Below are positions 16,022-23,669 of a DNA stretch of 32,629 nt, piece by piece (within the stretch, counting starts at the first letter, position 1; every line of letters starts with the position of its first letter). The notes beneath the pieces are model-generated. The model saw only the letters and a list, made by a program, of their open reading frames with translations, was not told where the DNA came from and searched no databases. Both the position numbers and the translations under genes were made by a program. Source of the DNA: an uncultured Bacilli bacterium (GTDB lineage Bacteria; Bacillota_I; Bacilli_A; RF39; UBA660); NCBI GenBank assembly GCA_910584305.1, contig CAJTZW010000016.1, positions 1 to 32,629 of the forward strand. The letters are read 5' to 3'.

Positions 16022-16629
16022 ATACATGAATTTGATTTGGCTTTTATATGGTAAACTTTACGTCTTAAGGTCAAGTAGGATTTCCCTCATTTCTACTTTC
16101 CGTTTCCAGTAAAGCGGTTCCCCTTTAAAGAAATGAATATATCGTCACCAAATATATGACTTGATTGCCACTGAGTACGCACTGCAATCCCATATAAATA
16201 AGACACTCTAGGAGATTTCCTCAACAACCAATCTATTATTAATTCTCTTTTGCAACTACTGTTTCAGATTGCGATAGTAATAATCATATTGGCCAAAATA
16301 TAATTACACCTGGTCAATCATCCCCAAATAATCACTCAAGACAAGCTACGCTACTCGCAAGTTGCCCCACATAGTAGGTTTTCACTCCTAAGTCGTCATT
16401 GGTCCGTCAATGGTTACCATGTATAGGCCAATCACAAGCTTAGGTCTCCATGAAGATTGGGTCGGAACCGTATGCCATTACGGGCGCCCATTCTTCTATC
16501 TTCCAGCACTCACCCCAAACTGGGCGTAAGAAGCAAGCACAAGAAGCTTCACAGGTATGCTCTTTAGTGGATTTTTAGCCCCACCTTCATAACAGATTGA
16601 ATTGACTAGAATAATGTGCCATCAATTCG
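16003..16629 (-). ncRNA. Large structured non-coding RNA (ROOL/OLE/GOLLD-like in character, class unassigned)
   Basis: A transcription unit of about 627 nt with a consensus promoter, an intrinsic terminator and no plausible ORF. It is visibly richer in G+C than the surrounding gaps. Perfect complementary pairs (plus coordinates) include 16599-16605/16622-16628 at the 5' end, 16485-16490/16521-16526, 16468-16472/16479-16483, 16428-16433/16455-16460, 16397-16401/16408-16412, 16277-16281/16303-16307 with 16286-16290/16297-16301, 16163-16168/16184-16189, and the 8-bp 16087-16094/16129-16136. CTTAGG at 16439-16444, inside the loop closed by 16428-16433/16455-16460, pairs with CCTAAG at 16387-16392, a likely pseudoknot. 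It lacks RNase P RNA, tmRNA and SRP RNA signatures. Size, ornateness and the Firmicute host fit ROOL best, or OLE; this is an inference, not a match. Confidence 0.72.
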
Positions 16630-16635
16630 TTATAG

Positions 16636-16664
16636 ATTATATCAAAAACTCCTGAAAAAGTCAA
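16636..16664 (-). promoter_or_regulatory. Vegetative promoter of the large RNA
   Basis: TTGACT (16664-16659), a 17-nt spacer and TATAAT (16641-16636), with TG one base upstream of the -10 (extended). Predicted start near 16629, one nucleotide before the 5' helix. One of the best sigma-A promoters in the window. Confidence 0.8.
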
Positions 16665-16964
16665 ATTGCAAAATTTACTTTTCAATTCATTGTATGTAAC
16701 AAAAACTATTTATGAATATATTTTTTATAAAAAGTATATTCTTTTTTTGTACAACAGAATCGAATTTCCCTCATATTCCAAAATGTACTATCTATTTTCT
16801 TTAATGTTTTGATTTTATTCACAATATATAATTTCACTTTAATATAATTCATTATATCACCAATTATATATTCGTCATCGTAACATCGAAATCCTATAAA
16901 ATACTTATTTTACCCTAGATTTCTATGGTTGACAGGCATAATTGATTATATTGAATATTATATC
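16665..16964. other. Non-coding gap, nothing recognised
   Basis: Three hundred AT-rich bases between the RNA promoter and the end of rnfD. I see no ORF with a ribosome-binding site, no clear terminator for the rnfCD operon and no further rnf gene or remnant. Confidence 0.5.
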
Positions 16965-18026
16965 TTAAACTACTATTGTAATGGGATATACATAAGATTT
17001 TCCAATTGAATATGCAACGAGAAGGCCAATTGTAGCACATATTATAAATAGTGTAGCATATAGGTGTACTTTACCTCTTGCTTGGCTACCGAACATATCT
17101 AAAATGGTAACAAATATATTCATAATAAGAATGCTCATAAATACTGCCTCAGGAAATGATATTAAAAAGCGAAATATAATCGTTAGGATTCCTAAGCCTA
17201 ATCCATATAATACTTGTCCTATAGGAGTTGTAGGGCTAGTAATCGAATCTGTGGCCATAAAAGTTGCCCCAAACATCAAACTACCACTACATATTTGAAG
17301 TATTGGATACCAAATACTTAGATTATTCATGTGACCAATCCACCATGTAAGTAAAAATACAGTTCCTATATAGATTACTGGAATTTTTCTTTTAATAACT
17401 TTCCTACATGATAAATATATATAAGCAATTGTACATAAAATGATTGGAGTTTCACAAATCATTTCTAAAAAAAAGTCTTTGATAGTTTTATATTCAGCCT
17501 CTACTACCATTATATTAGACAAAATAGGTGTATCATTAATGATACCAACTTCATAGATATTTCTTTGAACTACACTTGCATATAATATAATCACACAAAG
17601 TCTCCCTATTAAAACTGGATTAAATATATTTCGCCTAAACCCACCATATACCATTTTTCCTAAAATAATCGTTGCAAATGAACCAAAAAATAATATCCAA
17701 ATTGGTGTGTTAAGTGGTACAATCAATGTCAAAAGAATCCCTGGAAGTACGGAAAATGATTGCCCCATATACTTCGTAGTATCTTTTCCTTTTTTCTTCA
17801 GAATGATTTCCACCCAAAGTCTTTCTATTATATAAGTAAATGTACCTCCTAATATGACAAAAACCAAGGGATATAGCATTCCAAAAATATCTGTTTCTTT
17901 TTGGAAGAATGGCACAAGTCCATGTTTATAAAAGCCAAAGAGAATAATAGGTATAAGTGATATCAAGACTTGATTCATCATTTTTGTTGTACTATTTTTT
18001 GATTTTATAAAAGGTCCTGTCTTCAT
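16965..18026 (-). CDS. rnfD: Ion-translocating oxidoreductase membrane subunit RnfD
   Basis: A 353-residue polytopic NqrB/RnfD-family protein, normal length, with about nine membrane helices. The Rnf complex couples ferredoxin:NAD electron transfer to Na+ or H+ transport. VYGGFRRNIFNPVLIGR (126-142) and FMATDSITSPTT (256-267) are family hallmarks. The covalent-FMN site, usually S/T-x-A-T-P-L, is here I-N-D-T166-P-I: the Thr and Pro are kept but the Ala is Asp. The following GxIGE motif reads MICETP. It begins 1 nt after rnfC; a GAAAGAGGGG ribosome-binding site lies inside the end of rnfC. Normally rnfG, rnfE, rnfA and rnfB follow, but none is present. Confidence 0.9.
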   Translation of the reverse strand: MKTGPFIKSKNSTTKMMNQVLISLIPIILFGFYKHGLVPFFQKETDIFGMLYPLVFVILGGTFTYIIERLWVEIILKKKGKDTTKYMGQSFSVLPGILLTLIVPLNTPIWILFFGSFATIILGKMVYGGFRRNIFNPVLIGRLCVIILYASVVQRNIYEVGIINDTPILSNIMVVEAEYKTIKDFFLEMICETPIILCTIAYIYLSCRKVIKRKIPVIYIGTVFLLTWWIGHMNNLSIWYPILQICSGSLMFGATFMATDSITSPTTPIGQVLYGLGLGILTIIFRFLISFPEAVFMSILIMNIFVTILDMFGSQARGKVHLYATLFIICATIGLLVAYSIGKSYVYPITIVV

Positions 18027-18027
18027 C

Positions 18028-19299
18028 CTAGCCCCTCTTTCCTATCTTTTCTTTTGCTTTTCTTACATATTCTCGAACTGCAATTTTTGATGGACATATA
18101 TAGGAACACAACCCACATTCGATGCATTTATTTACATGTAATGATTGTAATCTTTTTTCATTATGGATAGAATCTTTAATCAAAACTGGGGCGATTTTCG
18201 CAGGACAAACACGCACACACTTCCCACAACGAATACAGGAAATACTTCTTTCTTGTAATGTATCTTCAAAAAGTAAGATACAATTTACATTTGGGCCAAT
18301 GATAATATCATCACCCCGTGATACATTTCCCATCATTGGACCACCTGATACAATTGTATACTGTTTTTCTGTTGTCTTTATAACTTCATGAATAATTTCT
18401 TTAGCGCTTGTTCCTATTTTTACTTTAATATTTTGTGGATGCTCGCACACTTCTCCACTAAATGTAACCACTCTTTCTATTAGTGGCTTATGATATTTTA
18501 AGGCCTCATATATTGCATAAACTGTCGATATATTATTAACCACAATTCCTTTCTCTAGAGGAATATTTTTATAATCTACATGTTTAATGTAGCGCACTAG
18601 TGATTTTTCCCAACCCATCGGATATATATCTGGAACTTCAATTATCTGTACTTTTGGATATGTCCCTATAAATGTTTTGATAATCTCCTTTAGCTCGTCA
18701 TTATGAATCTTAATTGCGATATAACATTCTTCCATATGATTGATTTCCATAATGGCATCACAACATTCCAATATCTCTTCCACTTTGGTCTTTAGCAACA
18801 TATAATCGGCTGTACTGTATGGTTCACACTCTACTGCATTCACAATTAATGTTTTTAAATCTGTATCTGTTTTATACTTTACATACGTAGGAAAGCTACT
18901 TCCTCCCATTCCAACTATTCCACAATCATGCAGACATGCTACAAATTCATCCTTTGTGTAGGTTGTTATCAATGTTCTAGATGAAACATTTTTTTCTTCT
19001 CTTTCCTTTCCGTCATTTTCAATGGCTACACATTTGACAGGTAATCCATTTGGTCCTGTTTTTTCAATAAAATCAATCACAGTTCCACTAACACTGGAAA
19101 ATAAAGGAATACCAAAATCCCCTTTTATTTTTCCAATCATCTGTCCTTTACATACATATTCATTTCTTTTAACAAAAACTGTTACATTTTGAGCATTCCC
19201 ATTCATTAGGGGAATGTACACAATTTTTGGCGCATTGATTTCTTTTATATTTTCTGTAATTGATATTTTTTTCTTTTTCTCTAATTTAATTCCTATCAT
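18028..19299 (-). CDS. rnfC: Ion-translocating oxidoreductase subunit RnfC
   Basis: A 423-residue peripheral subunit, the NADH-oxidising/NAD-reducing arm of Rnf. A barrel-sandwich N-terminus (GIPLFSSVSGTV) is followed by the NADH/FMN-site region GIVGMGGSSFP and NAVECEPYSTADY. The C-terminal 80 residues hold two 4Fe-4S clusters, CIRCGKCVRVCP and CIECGLCSYICP, each with four Cys. All catalytic motifs look intact. The upstream ATG (19311) lacks a ribosome-binding site; the ATG at 19299 with GGAG 6-7 nt upstream is chosen. TATAAT lies about 20 nt upstream but no good -35 box is seen. It is cotranscribed with rnfD; the other four subunits must lie elsewhere or be missing. Confidence 0.92.
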   Translation of the reverse strand: MIGIKLEKKKKISITENIKEINAPKIVYIPLMNGNAQNVTVFVKRNEYVCKGQMIGKIKGDFGIPLFSSVSGTVIDFIEKTGPNGLPVKCVAIENDGKEREEKNVSSRTLITTYTKDEFVACLHDCGIVGMGGSSFPTYVKYKTDTDLKTLIVNAVECEPYSTADYMLLKTKVEEILECCDAIMEINHMEECYIAIKIHNDELKEIIKTFIGTYPKVQIIEVPDIYPMGWEKSLVRYIKHVDYKNIPLEKGIVVNNISTVYAIYEALKYHKPLIERVVTFSGEVCEHPQNIKVKIGTSAKEIIHEVIKTTEKQYTIVSGGPMMGNVSRGDDIIIGPNVNCILLFEDTLQERSISCIRCGKCVRVCPAKIAPVLIKDSIHNEKRLQSLHVNKCIECGLCSYICPSKIAVREYVRKAKEKIGKRG

Positions 19300-19381
19300 A
19301 TAGTGCTCCATTCTATTTTCATTATACCGATTTTTTATGTAAAAAAAAAGATATCCATCATTGTTTTACAAAAAACGACAG

Positions 19382-19416
19382 AAAAAAGCCTGAGTACCGT
19401 AGTACCGAGGCTTTTT
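19382..19416 (-). terminator. Terminator of the two-component operon
   Basis: AAAAAGCCT pairs with AGGCTTTTT, extended by an inner GTAC/GTAC pair, followed by U runs. It overlaps the stop codon of the histidine kinase gene. Confidence 0.85.
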
Positions 19417-20680
19417 ATTTAATCATAAATTTTACACCTTTCTTTTCATTTTTTACACTAATCTCATACTCACATAATTGAATTGTTTTTTGGACCATGG
19501 ATAGTCCTAATCCAAATTGCCCTTTCATACCCTTCTTATATGGAGTAAAAATATCATTTAAAACATCGGAATCAATGTTTGGTCCGTCATTATAAAAAGT
19601 GATTTTTTCATTCTTAACTTGAATTGTTATTTCGGTCTGTGCATAACGAATAAAATTATTTAATAAATTATCTATAATGGTTTCCCACATATCAAAAGTT
19701 CCTCGGTAAATTGTTTTCTTATCATGGATTTTCAACTTCCATTTCAAATCAGGTTTTAAATATTTAAATTTTTCAATGGATGATTTTAGAATTGGGGTTA
19801 TATCAACGGTTTCCTTTGATTTTATTTTTAAATCTTTGATATAATTTAGTTTATTTAAATATAGTAAGGAGTGTACTTTTATTTCTAATTTATCAATTTG
19901 TTCTTTGATAACTTTTGAAGCTTCCTCTCTTGATATCATATTATCTTCAGAAGCTTCTATATATGATTTTATTACGGTAAGTGGTGTTTTAAAATCATGG
20001 GAAATGTTTTGATACATTTGATTTTTATATTCCTCTTGTTTTTTTAATGTATCTTTCATTTCATCAATCGCATCAGATAGAACTTTTAATTCATCGTCTG
20101 TATCATAACTAAAGTTATCGAGATAATTATCATCATCCATTCGTTCAATTTTTATTTTAAGATGTTCAATTTTTATAACCAATTTTCTGGCCCATAAAAT
20201 TATTAATCCCGCAATTACGCACAATGTAATTGTAAGGATAGGAAATATGGTATATAGTACATCTTTCCTGATTTGTTCTACATATTTACTATTTGTAATG
20301 GATATTTTTGAGACATATTGGTTATATGAGGTATTGTAATAATATGTTATGCCTAGATATTGGAATTTTCCGTGATCACTATCAATTTGTTTTATCACCT
20401 GACTAGGTGACATCTTAATAATATCGCTAAAATTTTCAGAAGCTATAATATCCGCATCACTTGTAATATAGAGATATGCGACATCGTCATCTATTTCGTT
20501 TTCATCTATTGCATTGTTAATTAATTGTAATGGTTGTTTCAAAAATTGATATATATTTTTTTCATATATAGGTAAAAGTGCTTTGGGAAGCAGAATACCT
20601 AGTGATATTGCAATAATACTAAAAATAATGATAACAAGGGTCAGTAATTGCCTATACAGGTTTTGCTTCATTGGTCTCAT
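19415..20680 (-). CDS. Membrane sensor histidine kinase
   Basis: A 421-residue kinase. Membrane helices near 10-32 and 141-163 enclose an extracytoplasmic sensor of about 105 residues (mixed alpha/beta, no recognised ligand motif). A HAMP-like linker follows (about 164-215), then the dimerisation/phosphoacceptor region NISHDFKTPL with His228, the N-box NLLNNFIRYA, the G1 box FYNDGPNI and G2 box GQFGLGLSMV. All are intact, so it should autophosphorylate and pass the phosphate to the response regulator upstream, with which it overlaps by 4 nt. The signal is unknown; no transporter or resistance gene is adjacent that would give a clue. Confidence 0.92.
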   Translation of the reverse strand: MRPMKQNLYRQLLTLVIIIFSIIAISLGILLPKALLPIYEKNIYQFLKQPLQLINNAIDENEIDDDVAYLYITSDADIIASENFSDIIKMSPSQVIKQIDSDHGKFQYLGITYYYNTSYNQYVSKISITNSKYVEQIRKDVLYTIFPILTITLCVIAGLIILWARKLVIKIEHLKIKIERMDDDNYLDNFSYDTDDELKVLSDAIDEMKDTLKKQEEYKNQMYQNISHDFKTPLTVIKSYIEASEDNMISREEASKVIKEQIDKLEIKVHSLLYLNKLNYIKDLKIKSKETVDITPILKSSIEKFKYLKPDLKWKLKIHDKKTIYRGTFDMWETIIDNLLNNFIRYAQTEITIQVKNEKITFYNDGPNIDSDVLNDIFTPYKKGMKGQFGLGLSMVQKTIQLCEYEISVKNEKKGVKFMIK

Positions 20681-21333
20681 ATAAATCTGTATCCATATCC
20701 ATAAATTGTATTAATATGAACTGAGGGCATCTTATGGCGTAATCGTCTGACCAAATCATCCACTACCCTATCACTGCCAAAATAGTCTTCTCCCCATATA
20801 TTTCTTAAAATCTCTTCTCTCTCAAATGATTTATTTCTATTATTTAAAAACATAACTAATAAATCATATTCCAATGTAGTAAGGTTGATTTCCTTATTAT
20901 TCTCGTATACAATTCTCTTTTCTAAATCAATTTCGTAACACTCATAATGTACTTTATGATCTACTACACTATATACACGTTTAATTATATTGTTTACGCG
21001 TAAGATCAGTTCCTTTGGTGAATATGGTTTTGTAATATAATCATCACTTCCTAGTTCTAAACCAATAATCTTGTCCAAATCTTGATCCCTAGCAGAAGTG
21101 AAAATAACTGGCACATTAGGATCTTTTTCACGTATTTTTCGGATTAAATCATATCCACTAATATTATCTTTTAACATAATATCTAAAATCCATAGTTGCA
21201 CAGACGAACCAATATAGTCCATAGCAGCTTGTCCTGCTTCAAAGGTAATTACTTGATAACCTTCCTTTTCTAAATATGTTTGAATTAAATGGTTCAAATT
21301 TTTTTCATCTTCTACCAAACAGATTGTATACAT
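20677..21333 (-). CDS. OmpR/PhoB-family response regulator
   Basis: A 218-residue regulator. The receiver domain (1-115) has the acidic pocket VEDE, phosphoacceptor Asp51 (in WILDIML) and Lys102 (ITKPYSPKEL). The C-terminal winged helix (about 125-218) contains LTTLEYDLLVMFLNN, SDRVVDDLVRRLRHK and a final TIYGYGYRFI, all typical of OmpR-type DNA binding. The ATG at 21339 is only 2 nt from the GAGGCG ribosome-binding site; the ATG at 21333, 6 nt away, is preferred. Its kinase follows with a 4-nt ATGA overlap. Targets unknown. Confidence 0.93.
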   Translation of the reverse strand: MYTICLVEDEKNLNHLIQTYLEKEGYQVITFEAGQAAMDYIGSSVQLWILDIMLKDNISGYDLIRKIREKDPNVPVIFTSARDQDLDKIIGLELGSDDYITKPYSPKELILRVNNIIKRVYSVVDHKVHYECYEIDLEKRIVYENNKEINLTTLEYDLLVMFLNNRNKSFEREEILRNIWGEDYFGSDRVVDDLVRRLRHKMPSVHINTIYGYGYRFI

Positions 21334-21351
21334 TGTCATCGCCTCATATAT

Positions 21352-21360
21352 AGTATAACA
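21352..21360 (-). promoter_or_regulatory. Extended -10 promoter of the two-component operon
   Basis: TGTTATACT on the minus strand (21360-21352) about 20 nt before the response-regulator start; no clear -35 box, which is acceptable for an extended -10 promoter. Confidence 0.45.
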
Positions 21361-21504
21361 TTAATTCCTTTCATAAGTTATAAGTATTTGTATTTCATTC
21401 AATATTTCAAAACTTCTGCCATCTATCACCTCCACACTACCAATATACAAAAGAATTATGTTTATATTTTGATAAAACTGTGGGAAATTATGGACAAGTA
21501 CCTG

Positions 21505-22041
21505 TTATTTTTGAATCCAGTTGAAATACTGATTTACACGTTTTTCCTCACCAAGGGTTGTACTATCCCCATGCCCTGGATATATTTTAATATGATCATT
21601 ATAAGAGGAGATTTTTTCTAAGCTGTGTTTCATATCATCGATAGATCCTGTCTCTAAATCCATTCTTCCTACTGTATGTTTAAATAAGAAATCTCCTGAG
21701 AATAAGAAGTTATATTCATAGAAATAATACGAAATAGAATCACTTGTATGCCCTGGCGTATAAATTACCTCAACACGAAAGGGACCAAATGAGTAACGTT
21801 CTTCTTCTAAGTCTTCTTTACCATATACAGGGGCATGAAAAGCCTCCACAATGGATTGAACTGCACCAATATGATCCTCATGATTATGTGTAATTAAAAT
21901 TGCCACAACATGTTTATCCATTAGATATCGTTTTAAAATATGATAGTCATCTCCTGGATCAATTATCAAAACTAACCCATTATAATCTAATATATAACAA
22001 TTTGTTTGTAGTGCCCCTACTTTAATTGTTTCTACATTCAT
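21505..22041 (-). CDS. Metallo-beta-lactamase-fold hydrolase (glyoxalase II-like)
   Basis: A 178-residue protein. THNHEDHIG is the HxHxDH metal motif, followed by TPGHTSDS, SGDFLF and YPGHGDST with the remaining metal ligands. This set and the length of under 210 residues match the short hydroxyacylglutathione-hydrolase-like (YcbL/YqgX) group, which acts on thioesters of low-molecular-weight thiols. The true substrate is unknown. It overlaps the end of rnhB by 20 nt, so the two are translated from one message. Confidence 0.85.
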   Translation of the reverse strand: MNVETIKVGALQTNCYILDYNGLVLIIDPGDDYHILKRYLMDKHVVAILITHNHEDHIGAVQSIVEAFHAPVYGKEDLEEERYSFGPFRVEVIYTPGHTSDSISYYFYEYNFLFSGDFLFKHTVGRMDLETGSIDDMKHSLEKISSYNDHIKIYPGHGDSTTLGEEKRVNQYFNWIQK

Positions 22042-22663
22042 CCTTTTTCCCCTTTTCTATAACATCCTTTACAGGACCATATGACTTTCTATATCCCTCA
22101 ATTACCCCATACATTCCAATTGCTTCAATATGTTTTTTTGTTGGATAGCCTTTATGATTCCTATATCCATACATTGGATATTTTTCATCTAATTCATACA
22201 TTAACGCATCTCTATAGACTTTGGCAAGTACACTTGCAGCTGCAATGCTTATACTTTTTAAATCTCCTTTGATAATGGATGTGCTAGGAATATCTAATTC
22301 TAATGGCATTGCATCAATCAAAACATGCTCTAATGAAATTTTCTTTTGAACCTGACTTATGGCATCTTTCATAGCAATTTTCGTTGCTTCATATATATTG
22401 ACTTCGTCGATAACTTGTGGGGAAACTTCGCTGATTCCATATGCTAATGCGTGTTCTTTAATATAATCATTAAATAAATTTCTTTTTTTCTCACTTAATT
22501 TTTTAGAATCAGTAAGTCCTTCTAATACAAAATCTTTAGGAAGTACACAACAGGCGGCAACAACTGGCCCAACAAGTGGGCCTCTTCCAACCTCATCTAC
22601 TCCACCAATATATTGTATTCCTTTGCTATATAATTCTTGTTCATATTCATAATTATTTATCAT
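22022..22663 (-). CDS. rnhB: Ribonuclease HII
   Basis: A 213-residue enzyme that removes RNA, including single ribonucleotides, from DNA. GVDEVGRGPLVGPVVAACC (catalytic Asp23, Glu24), LTDSKKLS, VLIDAMPL, IKGDLKSISIAAASVLAKVYRD and GYPTKKHIEAI are the family motifs, with all four acidic residues present. An ATG nine codons upstream has no ribosome-binding site; AGGTGA lies 4 nt before the ATG at 22663. It is divergent from the coat-like gene at 22735 and cotranscribed with the downstream hydrolase. Confidence 0.95.
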   Translation of the reverse strand: MINNYEYEQELYSKGIQYIGGVDEVGRGPLVGPVVAACCVLPKDFVLEGLTDSKKLSEKKRNLFNDYIKEHALAYGISEVSPQVIDEVNIYEATKIAMKDAISQVQKKISLEHVLIDAMPLELDIPSTSIIKGDLKSISIAAASVLAKVYRDALMYELDEKYPMYGYRNHKGYPTKKHIEAIGMYGVIEGYRKSYGPVKDVIEKGKKDECRNN

Positions 22664-22685
22664 ATTTTCACCTACTTTATTATAC

Positions 22686-22713
22686 ACCAAAAAATAGTTA
22701 TATGCATATACTT
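22686..22713 (+). promoter_or_regulatory. Possible sigma-K promoter of the coat-like gene
   Basis: AC (22686-22687), a 17-nt spacer and CATATACTT (22705-22713). One mismatch to CATANNNTA. The spacing equals that of the promoters of cotE and the collagen operon. Predicted start about 10 nt downstream, near the ribosome-binding site. Confidence 0.35.
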
Positions 22714-22734
22714 TAATAGATAGGAGTGTGTGAA

Positions 22735-23043
22735 ATGAAAAAAGATAGAAACTGTGGAGCTACACCATACCCTGTGTATCCTCCATATCAAGGAATGGGG
22801 ATGGTACCACCCTATGGAATGCCAAATATGATGCCAAACATGATGCCTAATATGATGGGAACTTACCCAGCTACTACTGGCAATGTTTCTTCTAATACAA
22901 TTGAACAACAACTAAATACAATGCAACAACAAATAAATGCATTAGATAGTCGCATATCTACTTTAGAAGGTATGGCAAACAATTCTAATTCCGTATTGTA
23001 TTCAAATACAAAATATAATAGTTCCAATTATCAAATGATGTAA
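22735..23043 (+). CDS. Met/Pro/Asn-rich small protein, probable spore coat protein
   Basis: A 102-residue protein. Residues 1-45 are Pro-, Tyr- and Met-rich (YPVYPPYQGMGMVPPYGMP) with three direct copies of the tetrapeptide motif MPNM. Residues 60-85 (TIEQQLNTMQQQINALDSRISTLEG) form a heptad-like coiled coil for oligomerisation. The tail is Asn/Ser/Tyr-rich. Such low-complexity head plus coiled-coil plans are common in spore coat proteins, and a sigma-K-like promoter lies upstream. The ribosome-binding site AGGAG is 8 nt before the ATG at 22735. Coat function is inferred; no family is recognised. Confidence 0.62.
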   Translation: MKKDRNCGATPYPVYPPYQGMGMVPPYGMPNMMPNMMPNMMGTYPATTGNVSSNTIEQQLNTMQQQINALDSRISTLEGMANNSNSVLYSNTKYNSSNYQMM

Positions 23044-23076
23044 AAAGGATACTTTCATAGGAAAGTACCCTTTTTT
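23043..23076 (+). terminator. Terminator of the coat-like gene
   Basis: AAAGGATACTTTC pairs with GAAAGTACCCTTT (one mismatch) around ATAG, followed by a T run, directly after the stop codon. Confidence 0.75.
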
Positions 23077-23119
23077 ACTTATTTTTATATATTATTTTGG
23101 TTATCATAAAATCAATTTT

Positions 23120-23578
23120 CTATTTTTCTTCTTGAAAGTATTCTTTAATTTTATCACTTGAAAGTCCTGTTACAATTTCAATATTCTGAATCCCGTAATC
23201 ATTCACAACCAACTCTACTATGGATTGTAGTCCAGATATTTTTCTTTTCTGATTCATAGCAATTCTTTTTAATAATTTATTTTCGTTTTCCAAATTATTT
23301 ACTTTTGTAGTTAAATTATTCACTCTCTCAGTATTTCTTTGTTCACTCTCCCGCATTTCTTTCTCTAGTGAAGCATATTTAAGTTCTAATAGTTTGTATG
23401 CTTTAGCAGTTCTATCATACTCTACTATTTTTTTTGAATGGGAATCTAAATCTTTTTCCACATCATTTAATATCCTTTTACGATCTTTGGAATCCTCTTT
23501 CATGATAAATTCCATTTTAGAAAGAAATGCTTTATCATTTGATAAATTTTTATCTATTAATTCATTTTTTTGTTCCAT
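23120..23578 (-). CDS. Hypothetical coiled-coil protein
   Basis: A 152-residue, highly charged protein. Residues about 15-115 form a long coiled coil (YKLLELKYASLEKEMRESE, NNLTTKVNNLENENKLLKR). The last 30 residues (VVNDYGIQNIEIVTGLSSDKIKEYF) look like a small helical domain resembling the helix-turn-helix end of Rpn-type proteins. No membrane helix. The ATG at 23578 is chosen, since AAAGGTGA lies 7 nt upstream; ATT/ATG starts further up lack a site. It is monocistronic, between the coat-like gene and lemA. Function unknown. Confidence 0.6.
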   Translation of the reverse strand: MEQKNELIDKNLSNDKAFLSKMEFIMKEDSKDRKRILNDVEKDLDSHSKKIVEYDRTAKAYKLLELKYASLEKEMRESEQRNTERVNNLTTKVNNLENENKLLKRIAMNQKRKISGLQSIVELVVNDYGIQNIEIVTGLSSDKIKEYFQEEK

Positions 23579-23669
23579 AGTATCATCACCTTTAGCCGAC
23601 CCTATATATATCATATCACACTATATAAAATAAATCCATATTAAGAAAAAAGAATGTACTACATTCTTC

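Noticed and set aside
16003..16629. RNase P RNA, tmRNA, SRP RNA or 6S RNA
   Set aside because: The GAGGAAAGTCC core of RNase P, the tRNA-like ends and tag frame of tmRNA, and the SRP helix-8 motif are all missing; the length exceeds that of 6S and SRP RNA.
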